From NCBI GenBank assembly GCA_009741485.1, contig CM019218.1, positions 48,475,377-48,539,376 of the forward strand: 64,000 nucleotides of DNA. Direction: 5' to 3'. Source of the stretch: Malurus cyaneus samueli (taxonomy: Eukaryota; Chordata; Aves; Passeriformes; Maluridae). This document shows positions 46,147 through 59,025 of this stretch, piece after piece (within the stretch, counting starts at the first letter, position 1; each line of letters starts with the position of its first letter). The translations under genes were made by a program, and so were the position numbers. A model generated the notes under the pieces. The model was not told the origin of the DNA. It ran no database searches and saw only the letters and a list, made by a program, of their open reading frames with translations.

Positions 46147-46300
46147 GTCGGGCCCCGCCGCTTTGTGCCGCTTTTATCGCCGCTGGTCGCCGCCGGGCCG
46201 CCGCCGGGCCCCCACCGCCATCACTTCCGCCTACCGCCGTCCTCACGTGAGGCGCCGTGCGCTCGCGGTGCAGCCCCGCGGGAACGGCGGCGCCGCACGA
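46147..46300 (-). promoter_or_regulatory. TMEM9B: TMEM9B CpG-island promoter with ETS and CLEAR-type motifs
   Basis: TATA-less GC-rich sequence directly upstream of the start codon. A GABP/ETS-like CACTTCCGC is at 46222-46230. A palindrome CCTCACGTGAGG at 46241-46252 contains TCACGTGA, the core of the CLEAR/MiT-TFE motif found in lysosomal gene promoters. An ATGGCGGC (YY1-type) element overlaps the start codon on the minus strand. Regulation by these factors is inferred from motifs only. Confidence 0.65.
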
Positions 46301-46334
46301 TGGTTCCGTGGCGCGGGCCGGTCGGCACAAAAGA

Positions 46335-46798
46335 GTTCCTGAAATCAGGGAATCGTCAGGATTGGAAGGGACCTCCAGGATCGTCCAGTCCACCCACCAA
46401 CCCAACAATGCCCATGTAACCTCTGAGTCCACTAACCCACATCAACCAGCGCCAGATCCAGAATCCCCGTGAATACCTCCAGGGACTGTGACCACCACGG
46501 CCCTGGGCAACCTATTCCAATGCCCGACAGTGTTAAAAACAATGATCTAATATCTAATCTGAATGTCCTCTGTCTCATCTTAAGGCCATTTTCCCTGTCA
46601 TGGCATGGCAGGGCATGGCAGAAGAGGCTGGCCTCACCTCCCTACAGCCTCCTTTCAGGCAGGTATAGAGAGCAGTAAGATGCGCCCTTGAGCCTCCTCT
46701 CCAGGCTAAACAAACCCAGCTCGCTCAGCCACCCCTCACATGACACCCTTTCTAAACCTTTCAGGAGACTTGATACCCTCATCTGGGCACACTTTAGA
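46335..46798 (-). mobile_element. CR1 LINE copy abutting the TMEM9B promoter, reverse orientation
   Basis: Plus-strand phrases typical of antisense CR1: GGATTGGAAGGGACCTCCAG near 46358, CCTGGGCAACCTATTCCAATG near 46502, TCTCCAGGCTAAACAAACCCAGCTC near 46699 and CTCAGCCACCCCTCACATGA. About 460 bp. Its 3' end is about 80 bases upstream of the CLEAR-type motif. Confidence 0.9.
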
Positions 46799-47429
46799 AT
46801 CAACATGTCTGTTTTTTAAAGAAATAGTAGGCTGACAGGCCTGTAGTTCCGCCAGTATTGGCCTTACTGGAATGGATTGGAACTGATGATTACCACTCTA
46901 AATCGGATGTGTGAACAGCATATAATCCAGTTTTTACACACCTGAACATACAGCTATATGTCTTTATTCATTTTACAGACAGTTCTCTGAGAAATGACAC
47001 TAAAATTCAGCAATGTTCCCCTTTTGTCATGAGGTTGTTAATTATTCCCATCCAAGAGCTGTGTTCCCCTTCTTGCAAAGAGCAGCCAGCCTTGGTGAGA
47101 AGCAGCATTTCCAGCTGTGGTCCCTAAAACCTGGCAGATTAAGCAGTCTACGAGCTTTCCCTGCTTGTGTTGGAACCTCAAACCCAGCTGATGCTGCCTT
47201 TAGCTGGCACAGCAGCCATTGCTGAGTAAGGATTTGAGCCCAGCTTGGGAAAGAGCTCAGGCTCATCACAGCTCCTCTGGTACCCTTCAGAGATGAAGAG
47301 CAGGCTGCATGACTCAGCCCATTTATTCCTTCTCCCCCTTTTCATACCTTGTGCCTTTCTTGTAGCCATTCCTGTACCAGAAAGGAGCCTAAAGAAAAAT
47401 GGAGAGAAACTGTTTACCAGAGCAGGTAG
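46799..47429. other. Intergenic DNA, no gene recognised
   Basis: Between two CR1 copies upstream of TMEM9B; short unrelated open frames only. Confidence 0.5.
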
Positions 47430-47716
47430 TGACAGTACAAGTGGAATGGTTTCAGACTGAAAGAGAGCAGGTTTAGATAAGATTTTAGGAAGAAATTCTT
47501 TACAGTGAAGGTGTTGAGGGACTGGAATAGGCTGCCCAAAGAAGTGTGAATGCCCCTAACATGGAAATGTTCAAGGCCAGGTTGAACATCCAATCTGGAT
47601 GGAGCTCTGTACAGCCTGGTCTAGTGGTAGCTCTCCCTGCCCACGGCAGGGGGGTTGGAACTAGGATTATCCTTAAGGTCCTTCCAACTAAAACCATTCT
47701 CTGATTCCATGATTTT
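47430..47716 (+). mobile_element. CR1 LINE 3' fragment, forward orientation
   Basis: Sense CR1 phrases: TTTAGATAAGATTTTAGG, GGACTGGAATAGGCTGCCC and GGTTGGAACTAGGATTATCC, ending CCATTCTCTGATTCCATGATT. Opposite orientation to its neighbour at 46335. Confidence 0.9.
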
Positions 47717-50142
47717 CTGTCTAAACTGCTAAGTAGCAAAACCCAAAAGCTGCTCTGGTTCCCGTCTCCTTCCCCAGTCCCGCTTGATGGCTGTAATTTC
47801 ATAATCCCTTAGACACAGTAGGCTGTTCAATTGTGCTGAACTCTCCTTGCTAATACAATGGGTTGTGTAATACCAGCAGTGCATCAGACATCTCGGGAAA
47901 GGAGCTTGAGTTACTATGGAAACACAAAACACCTTTATTTAAAATTCAGGGAAAATTGCCAGCAGACTATAATGAGTGTACATCGGGTTTCAGCCTTAGC
48001 CAAACAATTTGTCTATTTAATGACTGTATCTGCAATGAAAGTGTTTTGAAGCGTGAAGGTGGCTCCTTGTCTTCCCCACCACCCACAGTCATAGTCTACG
48101 ATGGGCAGATTGACTGCTGAGTTGAAAAACATGCTGAATCTTTAGAAAAACATGGATCACATTTTGAGCTGAAGTAAACAATGCGCAGTTTCAGAGGCAT
48201 CACCGCCTCTGGAAGAGTTTGGTGTAGGAAAAGAGACCCTGATAAACTAATTTTTTAACACATTCAGAGAGGTCTGATACACAGAAAATAATGAGCTTTT
48301 ATTTAGGTGGCTGGAACTGCCTCTAGAACCTTCAAGCCCAGTTTTGGAGCTTCCTCAAATTCAGGGACATCAAAACAATTAACGGGAACTTGGGAGCCAC
48401 AGGCTCTTGGTGCTGCAGGAAGTAAAGATTTTATCTTCCAGAAGACGAGTCCCTTCTTCCCCTAGAAAACAGTAACCAGTGATTCAGCAACCAAAACTGC
48501 TGGATGAATTATTAGGAAACGAGTACTGGCAGTTTCCATCTTAGCATTTATATTTTTTTCAGTTTTTTAAGATTTATTTATTTGTCAGCACACCATTATC
48601 AGAAGCAATAATGTTAAACTACAGGGTTTTTTTTAAAAAGGGGGAAGACAGCTAAAAATATATCTAAAAGTTGATTCTAAGGAAATTATTAAATGACTGC
48701 TATGACCATAATTGATTTTCAGCTTGCTAGTTTTCCAGAAGAGCTGAAGATGTGTTTGATCTCCAAGAGAGCTCTCACTGGATTACCAGTGGAGTGTGAG
48801 ATTTAGTGGCAGGCAGGCTGCTCCCCTGCACTGCTAACTCTGTGCTTACTGAACCAATCCTCTTCAAGTTGATGGAGCTGAGCTCTCTCATCTAGTTAAT
48901 CTTAAAAATAACATACACCGTGCTTTAATAAGAGGATTTGTGTGAGGGTTGTAACTGTGCACTGGCTTCTCTAAGCTAAAGCTTGCACTTTGCAATTAGT
49001 GTGATGTGTTGAATTAGGATTTTTACAGTTTTGTAGTTGCTCTCATGTTTGTCCCCATCACCAATACTTACACAGTGCCCCCAAGAGCTGCTGGCAGTGC
49101 CTAAGACTGCCTAAGACTGCCTTTGAAGCTCCGGGGAGGGGGAAGAAGCCCTGGTCCCACTCTGGGACCAAGCCCTGCTCAGGCTGTGTTCTGTCAAACA
49201 ATTGGTATTGGGCTGCTTCACATGCTGCAGCTGGATGGGCCCTCACTGTCTCAAGGTGGATGTTCCTCAGGGCAGGTAGGGAGAGATGCTATTTACCATA
49301 ATTTAAATCATCCACATTATGATTATTTTTTACTAATGCAAATTACCATCTTTTTATGTCAGTTCAGCTTATTCACATTCAGAACTTGCCTGCTTCCCTT
49401 TGTTTTCCCAGCTGAGAAAATCTTTTCATTATCAACAATGATATAAAAGAAAAGTCTGAGGGGATTGTGTAAATAAATGATTGAATCAGCACTTCTGTAC
49501 TCATTGCCAACATGAAAGTGATGTGACATTTGTGCAGAAGTAAAACAAAGTTAATGCAGATTCTTTTTTTCGCATTCCCTACATTCAGTCAAAAATTTTA
49601 AATGATGGCAGCACTTCTTGTCACAGCAGCCTTTACTTAGCAAAGAAACATGGGAAGAGGTTAATTACTCTGTCAGTCACTCTAGGCTAACGAGAAATTC
49701 ACCTTTCAGCAGATTGGTCATCAGCATCCATCTGAATATGTTCTGTCACTGGTATTGCATCCCTTGAAATAAACAGCACAGTTTTGTCTCATGAGTTTCT
49801 GTTTGGGGGCCAAACCCCCGTGGCTTGGTTCAGGTCTAGCTGCTATTCTGGCCTCATGGTCTTTGGTCTCTTGAAAATACAAAACTGAAATCGATGTCAG
49901 CAGGGTGGGTGGGGTACAAGGTTTACAATAAAAGCAAGCTCTCCAAATCTAGTTCGTCTCAGAGCCCCATTACATTACAGTAATGCAATGTAATGGTTTG
50001 TGGCTTCCTTCCATAACCGAGGCATTATTTTGCAATCTGCTGTCAGGAGTTACATAAAGCCTTTCACAGCAGAAATGCATGCATATGGAAAGGGCAAGCT
50101 GGGCAAACTGTTTACCTCTGTATTTCTATATTTATATTGATA
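47717..50142. other. Intergenic DNA, no gene recognised
   Basis: No exon recognised. A 10-bp-stem hairpin (CCATTACATT ... AATGTAATGG) lies at 49967-49996, and a short GCCTAAGACT tandem near 49097-49119. Confidence 0.5.
49967..49996. repeat. Short perfect inverted repeat (10-bp arms)
   Basis: Arms 49967-49976 and 49987-49996 pair exactly around a 10-base spacer; alternative pairing of ATTAC/GTAAT units is possible. Small and of unknown meaning. Confidence 0.8.
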
Positions 50143-50718
50143 TTAATGATATGAAGCAAGTGGGGGGAAGTGCTGAAAGAGCTGTGCATTAATTTTGTCT
50201 TTCTGTCTCAGTGAATCCACTCTTGACTTTTCTGCAGGCTGTAAGAGTTCAAGGTCCCTCTCTGCTAATGCAAGGTTAGTCAGGACTCTCACACACTGCA
50301 GCAGCTGAGTCCCCACATCAGACACATGGGAAGCATGACATGTTCTGTGTAGGATTTCAATTAGTGACATATGTATGCTCTTATCAGTGCAATTCCTGCT
50401 GCACGGCCCTTCCTTCAGCAAAGGAGACATGCTGCAAACACAAGCAACAGCAGCTTGTAGGTGAGATGGGGGCTTCAGCTCTTTAAGCACAGTCTGTGGG
50501 TCCACAACTGTGACTTCATCCCTTGCAGCATTCTGCATTTGTTTGTTTAATCCAAAACTTATAAATAGCCTCTGCCAGCCCAGACCCAGCAAGACCTCAG
50601 ATGCCCTGTGCATATTGCTGACGGGAGAGACATGGTCAGTGCTGCTCCACACACTTGGTCTGCTGCTCCTTATTCTTCTACCCAAGAGAGCTTTTGCCAG
50701 AGGCACGGAGACAAACAT
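50143..50718 (-). CDS. Unassigned open reading frame, doubtful gene
   Basis: 191 codons from ATG 50718 to the stop at 50143, with an in-frame stop a short way upstream. I do not recognise it. The C-terminal two thirds is rich in Leu, Ala and Cys and suggests helices (for example SLIEILHRTC, LLQCVRVLTNLALAERDLEL), so a helical-repeat terminal exon is possible. There is no clear acceptor, promoter or CpG island, and no vertebrate gene is known to me between TMEM9B and NRIP3. Two other unrelated frames of similar length in this window (880-1527, 58074-58724) look random, which lowers confidence. Confidence 0.18.
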   Translation of the reverse strand: MFVSVPLAKALLGRRIRSSRPSVWSSTDHVSPVSNMHRASEVLLGLGWQRLFISFGLNKQMQNAARDEVTVVDPQTVLKELKPPSHLQAAVACVCSMSPLLKEGPCSRNCTDKSIHMSLIEILHRTCHASHVSDVGTQLLQCVRVLTNLALAERDLELLQPAEKSRVDSLRQKDKINAQLFQHFPPLASYH

Positions 50719-50724
50719 GCCCAA

Positions 50725-53700
50725 AAAGGAGCCACAGTTTCTTCCTCATACAGAGTAATCCACTAGGATTACTCTAATAAATTCATGCTCCCTGTTTCAT
50801 ATTCAAAGGGATCAGCACAAGAAGTAGAATCCAGAGTATGCTCTACCCAGTGCCAAACATTTCATTCCAATCTTTGGTGCAGCCTGCATGGAAACACTAT
50901 AGCCAGGGAGAGACAGGTTAAAGGCAAGGCAAGATTATGTTTATGATACAACTCCGGGTGTTTTTGTGGCAAGGTTTATCATTGCTTCTCTCAAGCTTGT
51001 TACTAAGCAGGGCAGCTTTTGAGAACCTCAAGAAAACTGGGAACTCCCCCATGCATTGGCTCCATTTTTTTCCCTTTACTGCTATTTGGTCACTTTTCAT
51101 ATCAAGCAATCCCTGGATGGCTGTGGGCTCCTCATTCACACTTCGGTGTGGGTAGACAATGAGGAGTGTTTGCTCAGCACCTTGCTGGCCTGGATAAGCG
51201 GCAGCAATGCAGTTACACTGCAGATGCCTGCTTTAATTAGGAGATCTTTACTTTGCCAGGAGACCTGGGCAAGACAAAATGAAAGCTTGGAGGCAATGAA
51301 TTGCATTTTGTTCTTTCAGCCTTTTTTTCAGTTAACGTTTTCAACCTTTGTCAGATCTTGTTTTATCTATTGCATTTAATTCTACTTCCACTGGTCTCTG
51401 CAGTGCAACATTAACAGTATTCTTTTTCTTTTAGATACATATCCCTAAGAATTGAAAGAGCAGGAATCTTTGTATTCTTCTTTATCCAGGAGACTATTCA
51501 TTACCGTTGCTAGGGACAAGCAACCACAGTATCACCTAGATATTTCTTATAAAGGGAATTCCAATTATTCCACATACATAGACCGGTATAGGGAAGGTAA
51601 GCTGCATTCAAAGACAGCATTTTGCAAGGTAAGTCAGATAGTTCAGATGACCACAAATATTGACACTATGACAATACTTTGTATTCTGAGCTTGCACACC
51701 ATGGTGATGTAAACACTGAGCAGGATCTTTGTCTGCTGCCATCAACCACTATGGATGCCAAATTCACAGGCCATTCAAGTGTGCACAAACACAGCATGAG
51801 GTCTTGCTCCATTCAAGTCAGGAGTGACACCACTTTCACACAAAGGGAGATTTTGGCCTTTGCATTTCATTCAGATTCAATCTCAGCTGGAGACAACCTG
51901 AGAGCTTGCTCTCCCAGTGCTGCAAACAGCATCGATTTTGTGCCACCACACTGCCAGCGTTTGTGTGGAGGATGCAGAACAGCGATGCCCTACTTGCTCT
52001 GTTCCCATGACAACACCCTGCAAAGCAGCTTCTGCAAGCTTCCCCCTGACTGCCTCATCGTACCTGACAGCATGCCCAGGCTCTGACTTTCAACCCAGAC
52101 AACGCCTCTTCCTTTAATTACCACAAAGCCTTTTACAAGGAAGAAAAGTCTGTTTGAAATAGCAGTGTTTTGATTGTCAGAGCAGAGGTATTAAGATCTC
52201 CACCACCCAGACACAGGGAGTGTGGCTGAGTTTGGTTTGCCGATCGTGCTGCAGGCTGCTCCTTGGTAATGTAATCAGGAATGACTTATGGGTTGGTTCC
52301 AGGGACTATATTCTTTTCTTCATTGCTGCTGCTTCTTCAAGTATGCTGAAGTGAATTAATATCTAACAGCACTTGAAGTACTCCTGATTTCATGTAATAG
52401 ATGGCAAGCAGCTGCTTGGACTAGTATTCTGTAGAAAACAATCTTCTTTTCTTGGGGGTGAGCCTTGTCCTGCCAATCCTCCATAAACTGTGTTCGTCCT
52501 GGCATTCCATGAGCAAGGCCTTGAGCCAAATACAGATCAGTCAAGCCAGCAGTTTTTCAAGCAAAAGTCTTTGGAGCAGATGAGAAATATGGAGCATAAA
52601 GATGAGTTCAGGGCATTAAAGCTGGGTGGCAGTGGAGAAAAGTGGGATAAGTTTTCCTGCCTGCCAGTCCAGTGTATTGCTACAGTGAGGTATTGATTTT
52701 TTTCTTTTTTTTTAAGTTAAAAAATACTTTAAAACTTTTTTCCTGTACAGATTCTAAGCTTTTTGTATTTAGACTGAGAGCTTGGTCTGAGGCTTTGGCT
52801 GTACCACTCCCAGATGATCAGTATTTGCCTTAATGGGTGCATGTTGTCATCCAGCTAGGAAAGAATCAAAATTAGACTTGATAACCAAAAAACAGCTGGG
52901 ATCTTTGCTGGGATTCACCAAAGGACCCACAAAAGGACTCCTCCAGGACCACCCAATTGAGAGGAACTTGCAGCTGAATGCTGACAAGGTTATCCCCATT
53001 CTGGCCCATGAACAGGGAAGTTCTTTGTCCTGGCATGGCCATGGCCTCACTCAGGACAGGTTTTTTTCTGAGCTGTGAGTAACAGGTGCTCCCTGCACTG
53101 CACCCAAGGATTCTGGCAGGCTCATAGGTGACAGCATAACCCATTCTGGGCATTTCTCTCCCTAGCAGTGAACTCACTGTGCCCTGGCTGAAGAAGTTTG
53201 CAGCACAGCGAAGACTCAGTAAAAACTCCACTGCAAAAGCTGGTCACCCAGGTAGATGAAAAGATTCTATGGGTTATTGAACTCAGCATGTTCACTAGAA
53301 GGCTTTTCTACTGGGTGACAACAACACACTTATTTTCATTTGTTCCATGGTCAGTGTTGTCCAGCCCAAGCATTTCTATGACCCCAGCATCAGCCTGCAC
53401 AGTACCTTGCACTTAACTAAATTACTGGCTCATTTGCTATTCCATTTTATTTGATCTGAGTCTTGAAGACCAAATCATGTGTACTGCAAATTAAGCAATG
53501 TCCATCCTTAACTTGGATGGCTTCAAGCAGGTGCTGAGGAACAATTAAATCACGGTCTGTAGAAGCTGCTATTTAACTAAGAAAGAAAAGACAACTCTAA
53601 ATAAGACAGATGCAGAGAGAGCTCAAAGCTTGCTCACACTGATAATGAAAATTAATCAAACATCATTAGCAGTCCCCAGAGAGTTCAGTACATCATGTGC

Positions 53701-56700
53701 TTCTGAGATGTGCTTCTGGTTGTTCGCTGCCTGACAAGAGCACCCACTTCTCTCAGCTCAAGGGCAGAAAAGAGATTTGCTGCATCAATTAAAAGATTAA
53801 AATTTGGGGCCTCTTTCAGAGTGAGTTGGGTGGCTTTCTTTCAAAGCCATTTGGGCCAGCCTGTGGCTTAGTGGTGGTATGCAGCCAGCATCTCTGGGGA
53901 GGTCAATAAATACATGCAGGTGATTCCACTAAATACAGAATGTTGCTTTTCTTCCCACAGAGTGGAACTTACCTGGAGACAGACCATTCTGAGCAGTGGT
54001 CCCTGGGAGGCTGCTTCTACTCCTCAAAGCAGCTGTGATGGGCTTTAGGGTAAGCAGCATATTCCATGCAAAAGAGTTGTCAGGACTGTTGGTTTCTGAT
54101 TCCAGTCTCCTAAAGATTATTTTAGCACACAGTTAATTCTGCTAAAACCTCCTGTCCTTCCTTTTGGCATCCTGCCTCTCTTTGCTATCCGAGTTGCCCT
54201 AATTTTAACTCGTCAGCCCCAAAAGCTGGACGCTGAGTCCATGCCATTTGTATAATGTTTAACATACTGGACCCTTCATTAGGGCTTCTGGGCTTTACAG
54301 CTGTTTTATTTGAGTTTTGTGTTTGTGTCTTTTGGATCTCTTTGTTTACCCACCACCACCACATATGTTTATGGTTTGGTATTTTGGGAACTGTGGGGAA
54401 AATTAATAACTGACCTTACTGGTCAAAGATGTATCAATTTAGGCTTAAAAATCAAGAGCAAAGTATCTAAAAGAGTGAAAGAAACTCAAGGTTTGTGTCT
54501 GCACATGAGCATACAGTGATGCAAACCTGCAGCTCTCCCACAAACCAGTCATAAGGCTGATGCATGTTATCTCTTCCTCCTGTCATGCAGAGTCCTGAGA
54601 GCTTCTCTCCTGAAGCTGGGCCTTGGGGATTGAGTCTGGGGGTTGACCACTGACCTCCCTGCAGCTGTGGCAGTTCGCATTGCCAAGGATGGGGCCTTGC
54701 CTTTGCTGTGCCTGGCCTCTGCTGCATTAGTTACCTGTAACCCTCAGGAACAAACCAGACATATTTTTCTCCTAAAACAATAAGAGGTACGTCTGGATCA
54801 CCTTAACTTGATTTGGGATGGCAGAGAGAGGAAGTGCAGGGAGAGCAACTGATGTGGGCTTATTGTCATCAGCGTCTTCTAATACAATTTTTGAATGGGA
54901 GCATCCTATTAACTCCCTTTGTTCAGACTGCAGTGAATCATTGTGCTAGAGCTTTCTCCAAGGAGTTTCTTTCAGCTGCCACTGTGCTTAGATGCTCTCT
55001 GGATTAGTACAGGTGAACCCAGCAGGCATTTCCTAGCTGTTAGGACATTGACCATAGGAGATGTGGCCCCTCTGAGACATGTCTCAGCCCTGAGATCTTC
55101 ATTTTATTCCCTACTTCATTGGAAGTCACTGAATACGACATTGGGAGATGGCTTGTGACCTTAATATCACAGCATAGGGAGCAGCAGGAGGAAGAAGATG
55201 CCAGACAGAAGTTTTCTTGCAAGAAAATATGGTCTTGGAGTAAATTTAGCCAGGAGACTGCTAAGCTGTAAATGCCAAGTTAATTAGTCCTCATGCATAA
55301 TTTGTTTTTTTAAAATACACTGCTGTCTCCTGCAGGAACAAGAGCCCATTTCCCCTTCTGTTAGCTTGTAGTCCTTCTGCTTTCAGTAGAGACGCTCTCT
55401 GTGAGTAGGAGCTTAAAAACCACAGATTTCCTCTCTAAGCCTGCCAAGCCAGAAGGCTGAACAACCTTCCCAGGGCAGCACTCACAGCAGACCCACTTCA
55501 CTGGATTTTCATATGACTGTACTGTTGAGGCCCAGGTTCTTTTTTACACCAGTTCCAAGCCACATTTTGCCCAATCATGGGTTTTCTTCCTCCCTACCAG
55601 CAATCATAAAAGCTAGTGGCTAAGTCCTTAGCATTTTTCATGTGTCCTGATCTCCACTGGCCTGGATAAAACCAGGTCACCGGGCTGCAAGTCATTCATC
55701 CTCAGCTTTGTCTTCCACCCAGCAATTTTGAAATGTTGTTTTAGATTTGTGATTGATGAAAAACCAATTTTTACTTCCAATTACATTCTTATTTTCAAAT
55801 GAATAGCCAGTTCCGTCTGGTGTTACACAGTTTCTCCTTGCCCCTGTTCTCCATGACTCAGTATGTTTTGCATTTATCAAGTGCCTGATCACTCGCCTGA
55901 TCGCTGCATGTGATCTTGTTTGTGGAGGAACAGAGAACTGAGCTTTATAGCAACACTTTAAAATATATTGGTTTACTCACTGAGGTCATACATCTCAGTA
56001 TTGTTGGTTTCCTTAAGCAGTATTTTTCAATGCAGCCTTTGCCAACACTGCCATTGAGGTGCTTCCCAGCTGGCAATACCTGGAAAATTTGATGGCCAGC
56101 TGTGCAGCCCAGAGTTGCACATAACAGTGGTACTTTGCCCTGCCTACCTTCTCCTTACAGCAGAGAGGTTTTTGGGTGGCTGGATCCAGGTGTCCTTCCC
56201 CAGTCGTCCTGTCAGTCCTCTCTTCATGCTTCAGCCCTTGGTAGGAGCTCTGCTGCCTTTCTTCTGGCACCAAGCCAGGGCACCGGCTCTCTGCAGCACA
56301 CATGTCACCCATGGGGCTGCTGCCAGTAAGGGGACAGGGACACTGCAGCCCACTGTCCCCCAGCACGGCCCGTGCAGCTCCAGCCTGGGGCCGAGCGCAA
56401 CCGCCTGGATACCACAGCACGGGATCTGTGCCAGCCCCACAGGCAGTGAAGCTCCTGGAAACTCCTAGAAGTGTTAGAAAGTGCTTTTGTCACCTGCTGC
56501 AGCTCCACCAAAGGGAGGAGGTCGTTCCTCCTGGTCTCTGAGAAAAGGAGGTGAGAGGAAGTGAGCAGTAAATCAGTGCACTGTCAGGGGGGACAAGGTA
56601 AAGATGCAAGGGGCTGAAACAGCACTAAGAGCTCCCCACCTTCTGCAGACCCCGACCCTTTTGTGGATGCTGGGCGGGTTTAGGTTTAATGAGCACATCA

Positions 56701-58930
56701 CTTTGCACCACTTCCCTTTGTGCGAGCCGGGGCGCTTTTCCGTAGACTGTAGACTCCGACTGCGTCTCCCTGCGGGGGCAGCCACCAGCCCCAGGCATCG
56801 ATCCTACTGCGTTCCTAAAGCAGAGAGAAAGTCCCGCAGCTTCCCCTCCAGCTAGTTCTCCTGCTGCCATGGCTTCCTGTTATTCCTAAATTCCCGATAT
56901 TTTTAGGTTGTCGACTGTCTTCACACCCACTTTGGGAGCGATGAAATCTCATCCTGGGGAAGTGGTGGCAGCACCGCTCTAGTAACAAAATCATTAAATC
57001 GATTTCCTTGGCAGCAAAGCCATCCCCAGTGAAATGTCACTGATACCTGCAGTGTTCTCTCCAGAGCCGGCAGCCTCTCGTCAGCCATGTGGTTGTTAAC
57101 AGAGGAGGAGGAGGGAGGAGACCAGCACATGGCTGAGCTAGTGCCAGCAGTGCAGAGCCCATGGAAAAGGGGAAAAAGAGGAATCTCAGCTTAGGAAAAG
57201 GAGCAGACTTTCACTCGATGGAAACCTGATACTTCACCTCCGTCTGTTAAGCAGCAGGTGATAAAGTGATACAGACCTCAACTGATGTTTGTCCCATAAA
57301 ATAAACCCAACAGTATACAGCCCTGAGATATATGTTTATATGGAAATAGGTAATTAAGTTATTTGTTTCTGAGGCATAAGAAATAGATTTGTTTTCACAA
57401 CACATTGAGCATCACTTCATCATCAGTAAAAGAAAAGCCCGTAAATAGGACCTCCCTGGAGAGCTATTAGATAACAGATTACCCTGGAGATAACTGTGAA
57501 GAGACGTCCCAGCAGGTCTTATCAGCTGCTGTCCTGGTAGAAGTGATGAAAAAATGTCGGTGGATCTCAGCAGGACCCAAAGTGCATGTGAATAATTGCT
57601 GTAGGGCTGCTACTGGCAATGGCCTCTGACTTTCCACCCCGATCAGCAGCAAGGGCTGCTGCAGAGTGCACAGCCCAGAAGGAGTGAAGTACTAATGTGG
57701 TGGAATGGGGTGGGGTTCTGGGGAGAGCCCAGTCTGCAGCTTCAGGGTGCTCCTTCTCTGCTACTGCCTGCCCTTGGGTACTTCATTTGCATTGAAGTAC
57801 AGACATGAGCTGGGAGCCTGACAGCTGCTCTCTTCTTCATTGCAAGAACCCAAGCATCAAGATCTCGCACATTCCACCAGCTTTTGGAGCTCTGCAAAGG
57901 GCCCACCAAGGCATTTGTTTCATGTCTGCTTCTTTGAGTGCTTTGTCTCTGCTTTAGGCATGACCAAAATGAAGACAAGCCATGGTCCTAGAGGGAGCAA
58001 AGGTGTTTCGTCTCATCACACTCTACTGACCCATGAGCACAAGGGACAGTGCTTTGGCCAAGAAGCTGCTGGCTCACTTTCCCTGAGGCTCCTTGGGAAG
58101 GGGACTGTGCTTGCCCTGTGCAGAAAGGACAGAATTCTGCCTGTCGATTTTCCATTTGTGTGTGCTGGGACTCTGCTCTCCAGCATCAGGAACAGTCTGA
58201 GTAAATCCAGAAACCTGTAGCATCTCCAGGAAACACGAGACATTATTTTTGCCTGTACATTGATCCTTCTCATTTTCTCTCCATTTTATTGCTGAAGACT
58301 TGTTTCTTTCAACACTCAGAGAAAACGCCAGCCCGGTGTTGAGAGCCAGTTTTACAGGGCTTGGAGTATTGCTACTCCACCAAAGGTTGTTGCTGTGGGA
58401 CTTGGAGTGGATGAAAGGATAATTTGTCATCAACAAGACAGAGCTGAAGCAGCCTAAAGCCCATCTGGGCAGACACAGGAAGTCCCTAAATCCAGGTTCA
58501 AAGCTTTGGGGAAGACGCTGAGTCTGTCTGTGATCACATGTCTCACTGCTCTCGTGTTCTGGCCACTTTGTTTCCCCAGCTTTCCAGAGTTTACAAAGGA
58601 CTTCCATATCTGCCTGCACAGGCATTGCCCCAGCAAGCAAACCAAACACGGCATAAACACTCAGCTTTCCCAAGGGTAAACCTGGGAACAGCAGGCTCTC
58701 ATCCCTCCCTTGGCAGGGAGACACATAGCAACAGAAGGGTGGGATTTCAAGTGCTCACTTTTTACCCTAAGTGCTGTGTACCATTCAGCCTGCCCTGGTT
58801 AATTCATCCTCACTGCCGCTCTCCCTCAATTCATTGGCAATTCCCAACAGCATTTCCAAAAACACTGTGGAGCCCCATCAATCTAAAGAGTGAAACAAAC
58901 TCCTTTTCTTAACAGAGATATGCACTGAAA
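50725..58930. other. Long intergenic stretch, no gene recognised
   Basis: No known exon, RNA gene or clear mobile element. Many short open frames on both strands lack supporting splice or start signals. It could contain lineage-specific noncoding RNA or regulatory DNA; sequence reading alone cannot tell. Confidence 0.45.
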
Positions 58931-58932
58931 GC

Positions 58933-58972
58933 AAAAAAAAAAAAAAAAAAAAGCAAAAAAAAAAAAAAAAAA
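58933..58972 (+). repeat. Two adjacent A runs (20 and 18 bases)
   Basis: A20-GC-A18, followed by C and A5. On the NRIP3 strand it is a T-rich block just beyond the presumed 3' end. A low-complexity tract or a remnant retroposon tail. Confidence 0.9.
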
Positions 58973-59025
58973 CAAAAACCAGCATATCCAGGGTACAAGC
59001 AAATAAATAGCAATAACAGCATAAC

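Noticed and set aside
52833..53078. 81-codon plus-strand frame resembling a protein fragment
   Set aside because: No family recognised and no splice or start context; also open on the opposite strand.
58074..58724. 216-codon minus-strand open frame
   Set aside because: No recognisable motif and no splice signals; beyond the presumed NRIP3 polyadenylation site. Likely chance.
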